A DNA stretch of 64,000 nucleotides from Anodontia alba (taxonomy: Eukaryota; Mollusca; Bivalvia; Lucinida; Lucinidae), in the NCBI GenBank assembly GCA_964016985.1, contig OZ024827.1:113929411-113993410 (forward strand), in the 5' to 3' direction. A program made the translations under genes and the position numbers. How positions within the stretch are numbered: the first letter of the stretch is position 1; each line of letters begins with the position of its first letter. Positions 12,098-24,121 of this stretch are shown here, one piece after another. The notes under the pieces were generated by a model. The model did not search any database. It saw only the letters and a list, made by a program, of their open reading frames with translations, and had not been told where the DNA came from.

Positions 12098-12526
12098 ATG
12101 CGCATGTCCTACAGACCTCATGGCAATTTCAGCCAATCAGAAAACATGATCAGGATAATCAACTTGATCTTCTCTTTCCACTTCATTTATGTAACTTTCA
12201 TAGGGTCATTCAGTAATTTGCTTGTCATGAATACACCAAAAGCCATTATTTTAATAATTCCGTGCAATCTTCCAGCTCTGGAGGAATTCTGTGACGGGAT
12301 GGATGTGACATCTTTGGAGGTGTATGGGCATCCCGGATTTGGGTTTTTCCGAGAAGGAGAAGTTCGCTCCACGGTTGAGTTTCTTCTTAGTCGTGGACTG
12401 ATCTTCCGCCTTCTGACGGATGTTACTCCTCCCCCGGCTGTTCCTTCGCCTCCATGCAATTCTCCAGCGTCTTCTAATGGGGAAGAACATCCTCCCCGAG
12501 GCAGTCCCGACGGGGCGGAAGCTTAG
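12098..12526 (+). CDS. Possible exon or gene fragment, 142 codons, unknown family
   Basis: An open frame runs to a TAG at 12,524. Its first ~58 codons are AT-rich and hydrophobic and probably not coding. From about 12,276, just after a good splice acceptor (CAATCTTCCAG), GC content rises sharply and the translation looks protein-like: an acidic/hydrophobic block containing GHPGFGFFREGEVRSTVEFL, then a Pro/Ser-rich tail ending in PRGSPDGAEA. I do not recognise the family. It could be a terminal exon or a fragment of a retroelement gag-like protein. The opposite strand is also open here, which weakens the call. Confidence 0.35.
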   Translation: MRMSYRPHGNFSQSENMIRIINLIFSFHFIYVTFIGSFSNLLVMNTPKAIILIIPCNLPALEEFCDGMDVTSLEVYGHPGFGFFREGEVRSTVEFLLSRGLIFRLLTDVTPPPAVPSPPCNSPASSNGEEHPPRGSPDGAEA

Positions 12527-12814
12527 ACGTATCTAGGCGTGTAGTAGTATTTGTACATACTGATTGGCTCATTTGATTTGTTTTGTTGAGCCTGCGATTA
12601 TTGTTGATTCGGATCAGGCAATCAGCTTGGTCCACCCCCTTGCCATATCTACCGACCTCATCGTGGTGCAAGGGTGAACATAGTTGAACTAACTATGGCC
12701 AACGGGTAGATTAAAATTTATAATATAACGATGCAAATATAACATAATATTCTATGTATAGCACGACTCTGACACGGACGGTATTTCATCATTCCCATAT
12801 TTTGGAAATTAATT
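12527..12814. other. Spacer, no gene seen
   Basis: No open frame or repeat stands out. Confidence 0.5.
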
Positions 12815-13046
12815 AGGAGTAACCAAGGCTAAATATGGGTAACCCAGAATGACACATGGTAACAGAGGGTAACACCGGATAACCAAGGATAACACAGGGT
12901 ACACAGGGTAACCCAGGGTAACACGTGGTAAACAAGTTAACAATGAATAACCCAGGGTAACACATGGTAACCCAGTTATACCGGGTAACCCCAAATAACA
13001 CTTGGTAATCCTGGATAACACAGGGAAACCCTGGGTAATCCAGGGT
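12815..13046 (-). repeat. Minisatellite of GGTAAC(A/C)C units
   Basis: Imperfect ~9-18-bp units such as GGTAACCCAGGGTAACAC recur throughout. On the minus strand this reads GTGTTACCCTGGGTTACC, another degenerate GGGTTA-type repeat. Confidence 0.8.
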
Positions 13047-13049
13047 AGG

Positions 13050-13081
13050 TCATTATCATCATCATCATCATCATCATCATC
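13050..13081. repeat. (CAT)n microsatellite
   Basis: About ten consecutive ATC/CAT triplets. A second shorter tract lies near 13,157-13,185. Confidence 0.9.
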
Positions 13082-13234
13082 TACTACTATGGGGTCATCT
13101 GAAACATAATTATTACTGTTTCTACAATTATTAGCAATTTTAACTTTTATAACCGGTCATCATTATCATCATCATCATTATCATTAAAATCATAATCAGT
13201 AACAATAACAGTATCGCCATAATTAATATTACGA

Positions 13235-16200
13235 CTTCTCATATACCCTTAAACCTTTACTCACCATAACCCTTTCTAATATCTCCAACAGTAACACGTA
13301 AGCCTTAAACCATAACTCTCCATAACTTCGTATGATGCTACACTTTGACAAACAGTTTACTCTTAGACCTTTACTCACCCTAACCCTTTTTGATATCTCT
13401 AAAAGTGTAAGTCGTTAACTCTTTAACCTTAACTTGTTATATCTCCGCTTGATAACCGACATAGTCCAAAAGGGATTACCCTTATACCTTTACTCACCAT
13501 AACCCTTTCTAATAACTCCAACAGAAACACGTAGCCCTTAAACCATAACTCTTTATAACTCCGTATGATGATACACTTTGACAAATGATTTACTCTTAAA
13601 CCTTTACTCACCATAACCCTTTCTGATAACTCTAAAAGTGTAAGTCGTTAACTCTTTAACCTTAACTTTTAATGTCTGCGTTTGATAAACGGCATAGTCC
13701 AAAAAGGTTTAGCCTTAAACCTTTACTCACCATAACCCTTTCTAATATCTCCAACAGTAACACGTAAGCCTTAAACCATAACTCTCCATAACTTCGTATG
13801 ATGATACACTTTAACAAATGGTTCACTCTTAGACCTTTACTCACCATAACCCTTTTGATAACTCTAAAAGTGTAAGTCGTTAACTCTTTAACCTTAACTT
13901 TTCATGTCTGCGTTTGATAAACGACATTATCCAAAAGGGTTTAGCCTTAAACCTTTACTCACCATAACCCTTTCTAATAACTCCAGCAGTAACACGTTAC
14001 CCTTAAACCATAACTCTGCATAACTCCGTATGATGATACACTTTGACAAACGGTTTACTCTTAGACCTTTACTCACCATAACCGTTTCTGATAACTCTAA
14101 AAGTGTAAGTCGTTAGCTCTTTAACCTTAACTTTTCATGTCTGCGTTTGATAAACGACATAGTCCAAAAAGATTTACCCATTAACCTTTACTCACCATAA
14201 CCCTTTCTATTATATCCAACAGTAACAGGTAAGCCTTAAACCATAACTCTCCATAACAACGTATGATGATACACTTTGACAAATGGTTTACTCTTAAACC
14301 TTTACTCACCATAACCCTTTCTGATAACTCTCAAAGTGTAAGTCGTTAGCTCTTTAACCTTAACTTTTCATGTCTGCGTTTGATAAACGATATAGTCCAA
14401 AAAGATTTACCCTTCAAACTTTACTCACCATAACCCTTTCTATTATATCCAACAGTAACACGTAAGCCTTAAACCATAACTCTCCATAACTACGTATGAT
14501 GATACACTTTGACAAATGGTTTATTCTTAGACCTTTACTCACCATAACCCTTTTGATCACTCTAAAAGTGTAAGTCGTTAACTCTTTAACCGTAACTTTT
14601 CATGTCTGAATTTGATAAACGACATTATCCAAAAGGGTTTACGCTTAAACCTTTACTCACCATAACCCTTTCAAATAACTCCAGCTGTAACACGTAACCC
14701 TTAAACCATAACTCTGCATAACTCCGTATGATGATACACTTTGACAAAAAGTTTACTCTTAGACGTTTACTCACCATAACCCTTTTTGAGAACTCTAAAA
14801 GTGTAAGTCGTTAACTCTTTAACCTTAACTTTTTATATCTCCGTTTGATAACCGACATAGTCCTCAAGGGATTACCCTTAAACCTTTACTCACCATAACC
14901 CTTTCTAATAGCCCCAACAGTAACACGTAGCCCTTAAACCATAACTCTTCATAACTCCGTATGATGATACACTTTGACAAATGGTTTACTCTTAAACCTT
15001 TACTCACCATAACCCTTTCTGATAACTCTAAAAGTGTAAGTCGTTAGCTCTTTAACCTTAACTTTTCATGTCTGCGTTTGATAAACGACATAGTCCAAAA
15101 GGATTTACCCTTTAACCTTTACTCACCATAACCCTTTCTATTATATCCAACAGTAACACGTAAGCCTTAAACCATAACTCTCCATAACTACGTATGATGA
15201 TACACTTTGACAAATGGTTTACTCTTAGGCCTTTACTCACCATAACCCTTTTGATAACTCTAAAAGTGTAAGTCGTTAACGCTTTAACTTTAACTTTTCA
15301 TGTCTGCGTTTGATAAACGACATTATCCAAAAGGGTTTGCCCTTAAACCTTTACTCACCATAACCCTTTCTAATAACTCCAGCAGTAACACGTAACCCTT
15401 AAACCATAACTCTGCATAACTCCGTATGATGATACACTTTGACAAACGGTTTACTCTTAGACCTTTACTCACCATAACCGTTTCTGATAACTCTAAAAGT
15501 GTAAGTCGTTAGCTCTTTAACCTTAACTTTTCATGTCTGCGTTTGATAAACGACATAGTCCAAAAAGATTTACCCTTTAACCTTTACTCACCATAACCCT
15601 TTCTATTATATCCAACAGTAACAGGTAAGCCTTAAACCATAACTCTCCATAACAACGTATGATGATACACTTTGACAAATGGTTTACTCTTAAACCTTTA
15701 CTCACCATAACCCTTTCTGATAACTCTCAAAGTGTAAGTCGTTAGCTCTTTAACCTTAACTTTTCATGTCTGCGTTTGATAAACGATATAGTCCAAAAAG
15801 TTTTACCCTTCAAACTTTACTCACCATAACCCTTTCTATTATATCCAACAGTAACACGTAAGCCTTAAACCATAACTCTCCATAACTACGTATGATGATA
15901 CACTTTGACAAATGGTTTATTCTTAGACCTTTACTCACCATAACCCTTTTGATCACTCTAAAAGTGTAAGTCGTTAACTCTTTAACCGTAACTTTTCATG
16001 TCTGAATTTGATAAACGACATTATCCAACAGGGTTTACGCTTAAACCTTTACTCACCATAACCCTTTCAAATAACTCCAGCTGTAACACGTAACCCTTAA
16101 ACCATAACTCTGCATAACTCCGTATGATGATACACTTTGACAAAAGGTTTACTCTTAGACGTTTACTCACCATAACCCTTTTTGAGAACTCTAAAAGTGT

Positions 16201-19200
16201 AAGTCGTTAACTCTTTAACCTTAACTTTTTATATCTGCGTTTGATAACCGACATAGTCCTCAAGGGATTACCCTTAAACCTTTACTCACCATAACCCTTT
16301 CTAATAGCCCCAACAGTAACACGTAGCCCTTAAACCATAACTCTTCATAACTCCGTATGATGATACACTTTGACAAATGGTTTACTCTTAAACCTTTACT
16401 CACCATAACCCTTTCTGATAACTCTAAAAGTGTAAGTCGTTAGCTCTTTAACCTTAACTTTTCATGTCTGCGTTTGATAAACGACATAGTCCGAAAGGAT
16501 TTACCCTTTAACCTTTACTCACCATAACCCTTTCTATTATATCCAACAGTAACACGTAAGCCTTAAACCATAACTCTCCATAACTACGTATGATGATACA
16601 CTTTGACAAATGGTTTACTCTTAGGCCTTTACTCACCATAACCCTTTTGATAACTCTAAAAGTGTAAGTCGTTAACGCTTTAACCTTAACTTTTCATGTC
16701 TGCGTTTGATAAACGACATTATCCAAAAGGGTTTGCCCTTAAACCTTTACTCACCATAACCCTTTCTAATAACTCCAGCAGTAACACGTAACCCTTAAAC
16801 CATAACTCTGCATAACTCCGTATGATGATACACTTTGACAAACGGTTTACTCTTAGAACTTTACTCACCATAACCCTTTCTGATAACTCTAAAAGTGTAA
16901 GTCGTTAACTCTTAAACTTTAACTTTTCATGTCTGCGTTTGATAAACGACATTATCCAAAAGGGTTTACCCTTAAACTTTTACTCACCATAACCCTTTCT
17001 AATAACTCCAGCAGTAACACGTAACCCTTAAACCATAACTCTGCATAACTCCGTATGATGATACACTTTGACAAACGGTTTACTCTTAGACCTTTACTCA
17101 CCATAACCCTTTTTGAGAACTCTAAAAGTGTAAGTCGTTTACTCTTTAACCTTGACTTTTTATATCTCCGTTTGATAACCGACATAGTCCAAAAGGGATT
17201 ACCCTTAAACCTTTACTCACCATAACCCTTTCTAATATCTCCAACAGTAACACGTAGCCCTTAAACCATAACTCTTCATAACTCCGTATGATGATACACT
17301 TTGACAAATGGTTTACTCTTAAACCTTTACTCACCATAACCCTTTCTGATAACTCTAAAAGTGTAAGTCGTTAACTCTTTAACCTTAACTTTTAATGTCT
17401 GCGTTTGATGAACGGCATAGTCCAAAAAGGTTAAGCCTTAAACCTTTACTCACCATAACCCTTTCTAATATCTCCAACAGCAACACGTAAGCCTTAAACC
17501 ATAACTCTCCATAACTTCGTATGATGATACACTTTAACAAATGGTTCACTCTTAGACCTTTACTCACCATAACCCTTTTGATAACTCTAAAAGTGTAAGT
17601 CGTTAACTCTTTAACCTTAACTTTTCATGTCTGCGTTTGATAAACGACATAGTGCAAAAGGGTTTACCCTTAAACCTTTACTCACCATAACCCATTCTTA
17701 TAACTCCAGCAGTAACACGTAACCCTTAAACCATAACTCTGCATAACTCCGTATGATGATACACTTTGGCAAACGGTTTACTCTTAGACCTTTACTCACC
17801 ATAACCCTTTTTGATAACTCTAATATCGTAAGTCGTTAACCCTTTAACCTTAACTTTTTATATCTCCGTTTGATAACCGACATAGTCCAAAAGGGATTAC
17901 CCTTAAACCTTTACTCACCATAACCGTTTCTAATAACTCCAACAGTAACACGTAGCCCTTAAACCATAACTCTTCATAACTCCGTCTGATGATACACTTT
18001 GACAAATGGTTTACTCTTAAACCTTTACTCACAATAACCCATTTCTGATAACTCTAAAAGAGTAAGTCGTTAACTCTTTAACCTTAACTTTTCATGTCTG
18101 CGTTTGATAAACGACATAGTCCAAAAAGGTTTAGCCTTAAACCTTTACTCATCATAACCCTATCTATTATCTCCAACAGTAACACGTAAGCCTTAAACGA
18201 TAACTCTCCATAACTACGTATGATAATACACTTTGACAAATGGTATACTCTTAGACCTTTACTCACCATAACCCTTTTGATAACTCTAAAAGTGTAAGTC
18301 GTTAACTCTTTAACCTTAACTTTTTATATCTGCGTTTGATAAACGACATTATCCAAAAGGGTTTAGCCTTAAACCTTTACTCACCATAACCCTTTCTAAT
18401 AACTCCAGCAGTAACACGTAACCCTTAAACCATAACTCTGCATAACTCCGTGTGATGATACACTTTGACAAACGGTTTACTCTTAGACCTTTACTCACCA
18501 TAACCTTTTTTGATAACTCTAATAGTGTAAGTCGTTAACCCTTTAACCTTAACATTTTTATATCTCCGTTTGATAACCGACATAGTCCAAAAGGGATTAC
18601 CCTTAAACATTTACTCACCATAACCCTTTCTAATAACTCCAACAGTAACACGTATCCCTTAAACCATAACTCTTTATATCTCCGTATGATGATACACTTT
18701 GACAAATGGTTTATTCTTAGACCTTTACTCACCATAACCCTTTTTGATATCTCTAAAAGTGTAAGTTGTTAACTCTTTAACCTTAACTTTTCATGTCTGC
18801 GTTTGATAAACGACATTATCCAAAAGGGTTTATCCTTAAACCTTTACTCACCATAACCCTTTCTAATAACTCCAGCAGTAAAACGTAACCCTTAAACCAT
18901 AACTCTGCATTACTCCGTATGATGATACACTTTGTCAAACGGTTTACTCTTAGACCTTTACTCACCATTACCCTTTTTGATAACTCTAATAGTGTAAGTC
19001 TTTAACCCTTTAACCTTAACATTTTATATTTCCGTTTGATAAACGACATAGTCCAAAAGGGATTACCCTTAAACCTTTACTCACCATAACCCTTTCTAAT
19101 AGCTCCAACAGTAACACGCAGCCCTTAAACCATAACTCTTCATATCTCCGTATGATGATACACTTTGGCAAATGGTTTACTCTTAGACCTTTACTCACCA

Positions 19201-20206
19201 TAACCCTTTTTGATAACTCTAAAAGTGTAAGTCGTTAACCCTTTAACCTTAACTTTTCATGTCTCCGTTTGATAACCGACATATTCAAAAAGGGTTTACC
19301 CTTCAAACTTTACTCATCATAACCCTTTCTAATAAACCCAACAGATACAGGTAATCCTTAAACCATAGCTCTCAATAACTCCTTATGATGCTACACTTTG
19401 ACAACTGGTGTTGCCCTTAGACCTTCACTCATAATAACCCTTTCTGAAAACTCTAAAAGTGTAAGGCGTTAACCCTTTAACCTTAACTTTTCATGTCTCC
19501 GTTTGATAAACGACATAGTCCAAAAGGATTTACCCTTAAACCTTTACTCACCATAACCCTTTCTAATAACTCCAGCAGAAACACGTAACCCTTAAACCAT
19601 AACTCTCCATAACTCCGTATGATGATACACTTTAACGAATGGTTTAATCTTAGACCTTTATTTACTATAACCCTTTCTGATAACTCTAAAAGTGTAAGTC
19701 GTTAACCCTTTAACCTTAACTTTTTATATTTCCGTTTGATAACCGACATAGTCCAATAGGTTTACCCTTTAACCTTTACTCACCCTAACCCTTTCTAATA
19801 TCTCCAACAGAAACACGTCACCCTTAAACCATGACTCTGCATAACTCCGTATGATGATACACTTTGACAAATGGTTTACTCTTAGACCTTTACTCACCCT
19901 AACCTTTTTTGATAACTCTAATAGTGTAAGTCATAACCCTTTATCCTTAACTTTTTATATCTCCGTTTGATAACCAACATAGTCCAAAAGGGTTTACCCT
20001 TAAACTTTATTCTCCATAACCCTTTCTAATAACCCCAACAGTAACACGTAGCCCTTAAACCATAACTCTCCATGACTCCGTATGATGATACACTTTGACA
20101 AATGGTTTACTCTTAGACCTTTACTCACCATAACCCTTTTTGATAACTCTAATAGTGTAAGTCGTTAACCCTTTAACCTTAACTTTTTATATTTCCGTTT
20201 GATAAC
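13235..20206 (-). repeat. satA satellite array, ~233-bp dimeric unit, minus orientation
   Basis: On the + strand each ~233-bp unit consists of two related monomers (~114 and ~119 bp), both starting ACCTTTACTCACCATAACCC. One continues to GTATGATGATACACTTTGAC and the other to GTTTGATAAACGACATAGTC. Each monomer looks like two ~58-bp halves (TTTACTCACCATAACCC and TTAAACCATAACTC). Rare variants such as CCATAACAACG recur at 14,251 and 15,647, a ~1396-bp shift that equals six 233-bp units, so part of the array is a higher-order repeat. The many ~61-codon open frames in it are translations of the repeat, not genes. Confidence 0.93.
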
Positions 20207-20650
20207 TCATCCGACGTCTCCTCGGACATATCAAAGATACCTCTCTACGCGGCTGCTGTCTTCTGAAGAAGAGGATTCCTCTTCCTCAGAAGCAAGCAGC
20301 CCCGAAGAGAGGGTACATAAGAGAAAACAGAAACACTTTCCCATCTAGTAGAAAGGGAAGTGTTTCTCCCAGTCGAAGGATACAGGATCCTTACTTTAGG
20401 AGTGAGAAAGGTGAAGCATCTAAGCAACGTGTAGTCACAAAAACAGTGAATCCTCTATTCTCCAGGTCCCCCATCCCCTCAGCAATCAAAAGTTAGTATT
20501 GTTAAGCCAAAGCCACAGAAGAAAAGTTATGGGTTAGTGTTGCCAAACACATCACAAAAGAGAAAACGTGGGAAAGATTTGGGCAGTCTGAAGAGTACGG
20601 GTACAGAGACAAAATTTAACGCTTCATGGGACATTAAATTGTTTTAGTTA
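20207..20650 (+). pseudogene. Decayed gene fragment inserted in satA
   Basis: The + strand shows coding-like composition broken across frames. One frame has a short Ser/Asp block then a Ser/Glu-rich block (LLSSEEEDSSSSEASSPEER). A second frame runs through a basic Ser/Arg/Pro stretch starting SSRKGSVSPSRR and stops near 20,490. The same frame then reopens as VSIVKPKPQKKSYG and ends NASWDIKLF followed by TAG at about 20,647. This looks like the disordered, basic C-terminal part of a nuclear protein, now frameshifted. The family is not recognised. Both flanks are satA in opposite orientations. Confidence 0.5.
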
Positions 20651-20841
20651 TCTACAGCATTCTTGTCAACTTGGGTGTTTAATTGAACATTTCAACCAAA
20701 GGCATATAATAGGAAAGAGTCGACCATGGAGGTAGAGACAGACAAATGGACTAGAACATTGATAAGTCCAATTTATATGTCGATCTTCGCTTACAACACA
20801 ACTGTAATTGTAAAAGCATTTAATGGGAAGTGTTAACGGTT
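20651..20841. other. Unique spacer inside satA
   Basis: Right part of the 635-bp insert at 20,207-20,841. No feature is seen. Left and right flanks carry CCGTTTGATAAC and GTTATCAAACGG, i.e. the same satellite position inverted. Confidence 0.6.
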
Positions 20842-22195
20842 GACTATGTCGGTTATCAAACGGAGACATGAAAAGCTAAGGTTAAAGGGTTAACGACTTA
20901 AACATTTAGAGTTATCAGAAAGGGTTATGGTGAGTGAAGGTCTAAGGGTAAACCATTTGTCAAAGTGTAGCATCATACGTAGTTATGGAGAGCTATGGTT
21001 TAAGGGTTACCTTTTACTGTTGGGGTTATTAGAAAGGGTTATGGTGAGTAAAGGTTTAAGGGTAAACCCTTTTGGACTATGTCGTTTATCAAACGGAGAC
21101 ATGTAAAGTTAAGGTTAAAGGGTTAACGACTTACACTTTTAGAGTTATCAAAAAGGGTTATGGTGAGTAAAGGACTAAGAGTAAACCATTTGTCAAAGTG
21201 TAGCATCCTACGGAGTTATGGAGAGTTACGGTTTAAGGGTAACGTGTTACTGCTGGAGTTATTAGAAAGGGTTATGGTGAGTAAAGGTCTAAGAGTAAAC
21301 CATTTGTCAAAGTGTATCATTATACGGAGATATAAAGAGTTATGGTTTAAGGGCTACGTGTTACTGTTGGAGTTATTAGAAAGAGTTATGGTGAGTAAAG
21401 GTTTAAGGGTAAACCCTTTTGGACTATGTCGTTTATCAAACGGAGACATGAAACGTAAAGGTTAAAGGTTAACGACTTACACTCTTAGAGTTGTCAAAAA
21501 GTCCAAAAGGGTTTACCCTTAAACCTTTACTCACCATAACCCTTTTTAATATCTCCAGCAGAAACTCTAAAAGTGTAAGTCGTTAACCCTTTAACCTTAT
21601 CTTTTTATATTTCCGTTTGATAACCGACATAGTCCAAAAGGTTTACCCTTAAACCTTTACTCACTATAACCCTTTCTAATATCGCCAACAGTAACATGTA
21701 ATCCTTAAACCATAACTCTCCATAACTCAGTATGATGATACACTTTTTGGCAAGTGGTTTACTCTTAGACCTTTACTCACCATAACCCTTTTTGATAACT
21801 CTAATAGTGTAAGTCATAACCCTTTAACCTTAACTTTTTATATCTCCGTTTGATAACCGACATAGTCCAAAAGGGTTTACCCTTAAACTTTATTCTCCAT
21901 AACCCTTTCTAATAACTCCAAACAATAACACGTAACCCTTAAACCATAACTCTCGATAACTCCGTATGATGATACACTTTGACAAATGGTTTACTCTTAG
22001 ACCTTTACTCACCATAACCCTTTTTGATAACAATAGTGTAAGTCGTTAACCCTTTAACCTTAACTTTTTTATATTTCCGTTTGATAACCGACATAGTCCA
22101 AAAGGGATTACCCTTAAATCTTTACTCACCCTAACAGTGTCTAATAACTCCAACAGTAACACGTAGCCCTTAAACCATAACTCCATAACCCCATC
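20842..22195. repeat. satA with internal strand switch
   Basis: satA runs in + orientation from 20,842 to about 21,497, then flips to minus orientation to about 22,195. With the minus array before 20,206 this leaves a ~0.65-kb inverted segment. The flip at 21,497 puts AAAAAGTCCAAAAGGG directly after GAGTTGTC. Confidence 0.85.
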
Positions 22196-22200
22196 TGACT

Positions 22201-22376
22201 GGTGATTTCTGTTCTTTCCGCTGGATCAACAATGACACTTGTCAGTTTCTTGCGAGAGATCGTGTACTGTACTGGTGAACCGCTTACGTATAAGCCTGTC
22301 CAGGAAATGTGTGGATAGGTAATCTGACCGGCTATAAAATAGACTCAATTCTCAAATACAAATAAACACAAAAAAG
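22201..22376 (+). mobile_element. 5'-truncated SINE
   Basis: The stretch aligns with the 3' half of the SINE at 1125-1436. Shared landmarks in order are TTCCGCTG, CAGTTTCT, ACTGGT(T/G)AACCGCTTA, TAAGCCTG and GTGTGG(T/A)TAGGTAA, then a CAAATA/AACACA tail. The tRNA head is missing. It sits where satA changes orientation. Confidence 0.75.
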
Positions 22377-22379
22377 ATT

Positions 22380-22972
22380 GGTTAAGATACAAAGTTATGG
22401 CGAGTAACGGTTTAAGGGTTAACTTCTTAGACTTTGAGCTAGAAAGGGTTACAGTGCGTGAAGATTTAAGCGTAATCCTTTTAACTAGGTGGGTTATCAT
22501 GTAGAGATCTGGTAAGTAAAGGTTAAAGGTTTAACGTCTTGCATTTTTAGAGAGTTATCAGAAAGGGTTGTGGTCAGTAAAGGTTAAAGGGGAAAATAAA
22601 AAAGGTTATCGTACTGAGTTACGGTGTGTAATGGGTCAAAGGTTAACGACTTACATTTGGAGTTATCAGAAAGGAATTTTGATGAGTGAAGATTTAAAAG
22701 TTACTATTTCTAACAAACTGTGTGATCATACGAAGTTATGGTTAGTAAAGGTATGAAAATTAATGTCTTACACATACTGGGTGTTGTTAAGTTAAAGTGT
22801 AAGTATCAACGGAGTGGCTTTCCTAGTTACCGCAATTTTATTGGCAAAACCAGCGCTTGGGTTACCGAGATTTTACTCAAAAAATTTTAGGCAAAGGAGT
22901 TATCATTAGAAAGTATAAGTTAAGATAACGGGGTGAATTTTTAAAATTGTTTACCAATTTCTAAACAAAAGA
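22380..22972 (+). repeat. Diverged satA-type repeat
   Basis: Irregular AGTTATGGYGAGTAAMGG and GGGTTAACG units in + orientation lead up to gene A. Open frames within it are repeat translations. Confidence 0.65.
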
Positions 22973-23009
22973 ACTCATCACTTAATCACCATAACTCCTA
23001 CTATAGTAA
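22973..23009 (+). repeat. Array-boundary module, copy b
   Basis: CTAAACAAAAGAACTCATCA followed by CTTAATCACCATAACTCC is a diverged copy of the module at 11,491, at the end of the + oriented repeat and directly before the gene A first-exon region. Confidence 0.5.
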
Positions 23010-23195
23010 ATACGTAGTACGTTTAACGTTCACGTTAAATACATATTTGTGATATTTACAAGCAAGAGTGTAATGTAGTATTAGTTTTAATATATTAACA
23101 GATAGTATTAGGAAAATCGGATACAAACAGGGTATATTATCATCATTAGGTATAGCTAACAAACATTGTAAGTTTTGGAGGAGTATTGTTTAGAG
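23010..23195 (+). promoter_or_regulatory. Putative promoter and non-coding first exon of gene A
   Basis: A weak TATA-like CTATAGTAAATACG is followed about 185 bp later by a strong splice donor, TTTAGAG|GTAAGTAT, with GT at 23,196-23,197. The layout and the TTTTGGA...AGAG|GTAAGT end match the better-defined promoter/exon at 39,252-39,456. The next good acceptor is at 24,120-24,121, giving a 926-nt intron. Transcript evidence is needed for the start. Confidence 0.45.
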
Positions 23196-23199
23196 GTAA

Positions 23200-23200
<1 letters not shown>

Positions 23201-23240
<40 letters not shown>
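23201..23240. repeat. Poly(T) tract in gene A intron
   Basis: About 38 consecutive T lie just after the splice donor, so they can also serve as a long pyrimidine tract. Length differs between the two 24-kb units. Confidence 0.9.
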
Positions 23241-23241
<1 letters not shown>

Positions 23242-23556
23242 AAAATCATCAAGAAGGTTACCGTTGGTTACCGTCACATTTAACATACTGATGGGTTTTT
23301 CTTACGGGTCATAGTTACTTAAGGTGTAAACCTATGTTAGATACCATGCGTTACCGATAACAGTAGCCATTTGTGTTATTGTACAGGGTCATGGTAAGCG
23401 AAGGCATTAGGGTAAATATCTTTCACAAAGTCGGTAGCCATTGATTGCCCCTTTCTCTTAAAAATCAGTGAATGTAAGAGATATACTGTCACAAGGAAAA
23501 CAACAAAGCTGAAAACAAATTCTGTCCATCGCGAGAATCGAACACGGGCAGCTCGC

Positions 23557-23634
23557 GGTGAAATTCACATGCTCTAACCACTGAGCTAAAGAGCTGGCTC
23601 GTGAGCTCAGTGGTTAGAGCATGTAAATTTCACC
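23557..23634. repeat. tRNA-derived inverted pair (long hairpin)
   Basis: Two 31-nt arms, 23,557-23,587 and 23,604-23,634, are inverted complements at 30 of 31 positions around a 16-nt loop. Each arm contains a tRNA A-box-like AGCTCAGTGGTTAGAGCATG, so two tRNA-derived heads face each other. The left one extends to a B-box-like GTTCGATTCTCGC on the minus strand near 23,530. A third tRNA-like head (GGCTCAGTGGCTAGAGCA, minus strand) is at about 23,724-23,776. None has a complete acceptor stem, so these are SINE or tRNA pseudogene pieces. Confidence 0.75.
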
Positions 23635-24121
23635 CTAGCACCCTGTGTTGGAATCGCATCATAGACATTTTTATTATTCCACCTTTGCTTCTTTTTTTTA
23701 CGGCTTTCATGTCTTCAGATGGGGACTCGTTCGGGAAAAAAATCCAATGCTCTAGCCACTGAGCCAAAGAGGCGACTGTCTGATGCAGTTTTTAGATAAT
23801 GGTGATAAAACTAAAAGCTATGCAGAATCTACCAAATTCGAAAACTGGAGATAGTAATTGCGCTCCGTAACGCATCTTATCTTTAAAGAAGTCATCATTT
23901 ATGATGACGCGAAGCCTATTTCGGCACGAGGCCATTTACGGCGAAATATAGTCTGATCCTGGAATAGCCTCTATCTATCGACATAAAAGCCGCAATAAAG
24001 GAATGGAACAGAGCTGAAAAAAAGCCCCGCCTATGGTGGGATTAGAATTTTTCCAGCTATGTTTCTTTCCTTTCTTTGACACTTCGTGCTGTAAGACTTT
24101 TCTTTCTTTTACAAATTACAG

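Noticed and set aside
13429..19201. Many ~61-codon frames reading MVSKGLRVNHLSKCIIIRSY-like peptides
   Set aside because: They are translations of the satA monomer; the 233-bp period is not a multiple of three and the frames stop in every unit.
13235..20206. CRISPR-like array
   Set aside because: Units are contiguous satellite monomers without unique spacers, and the genome is eukaryotic.
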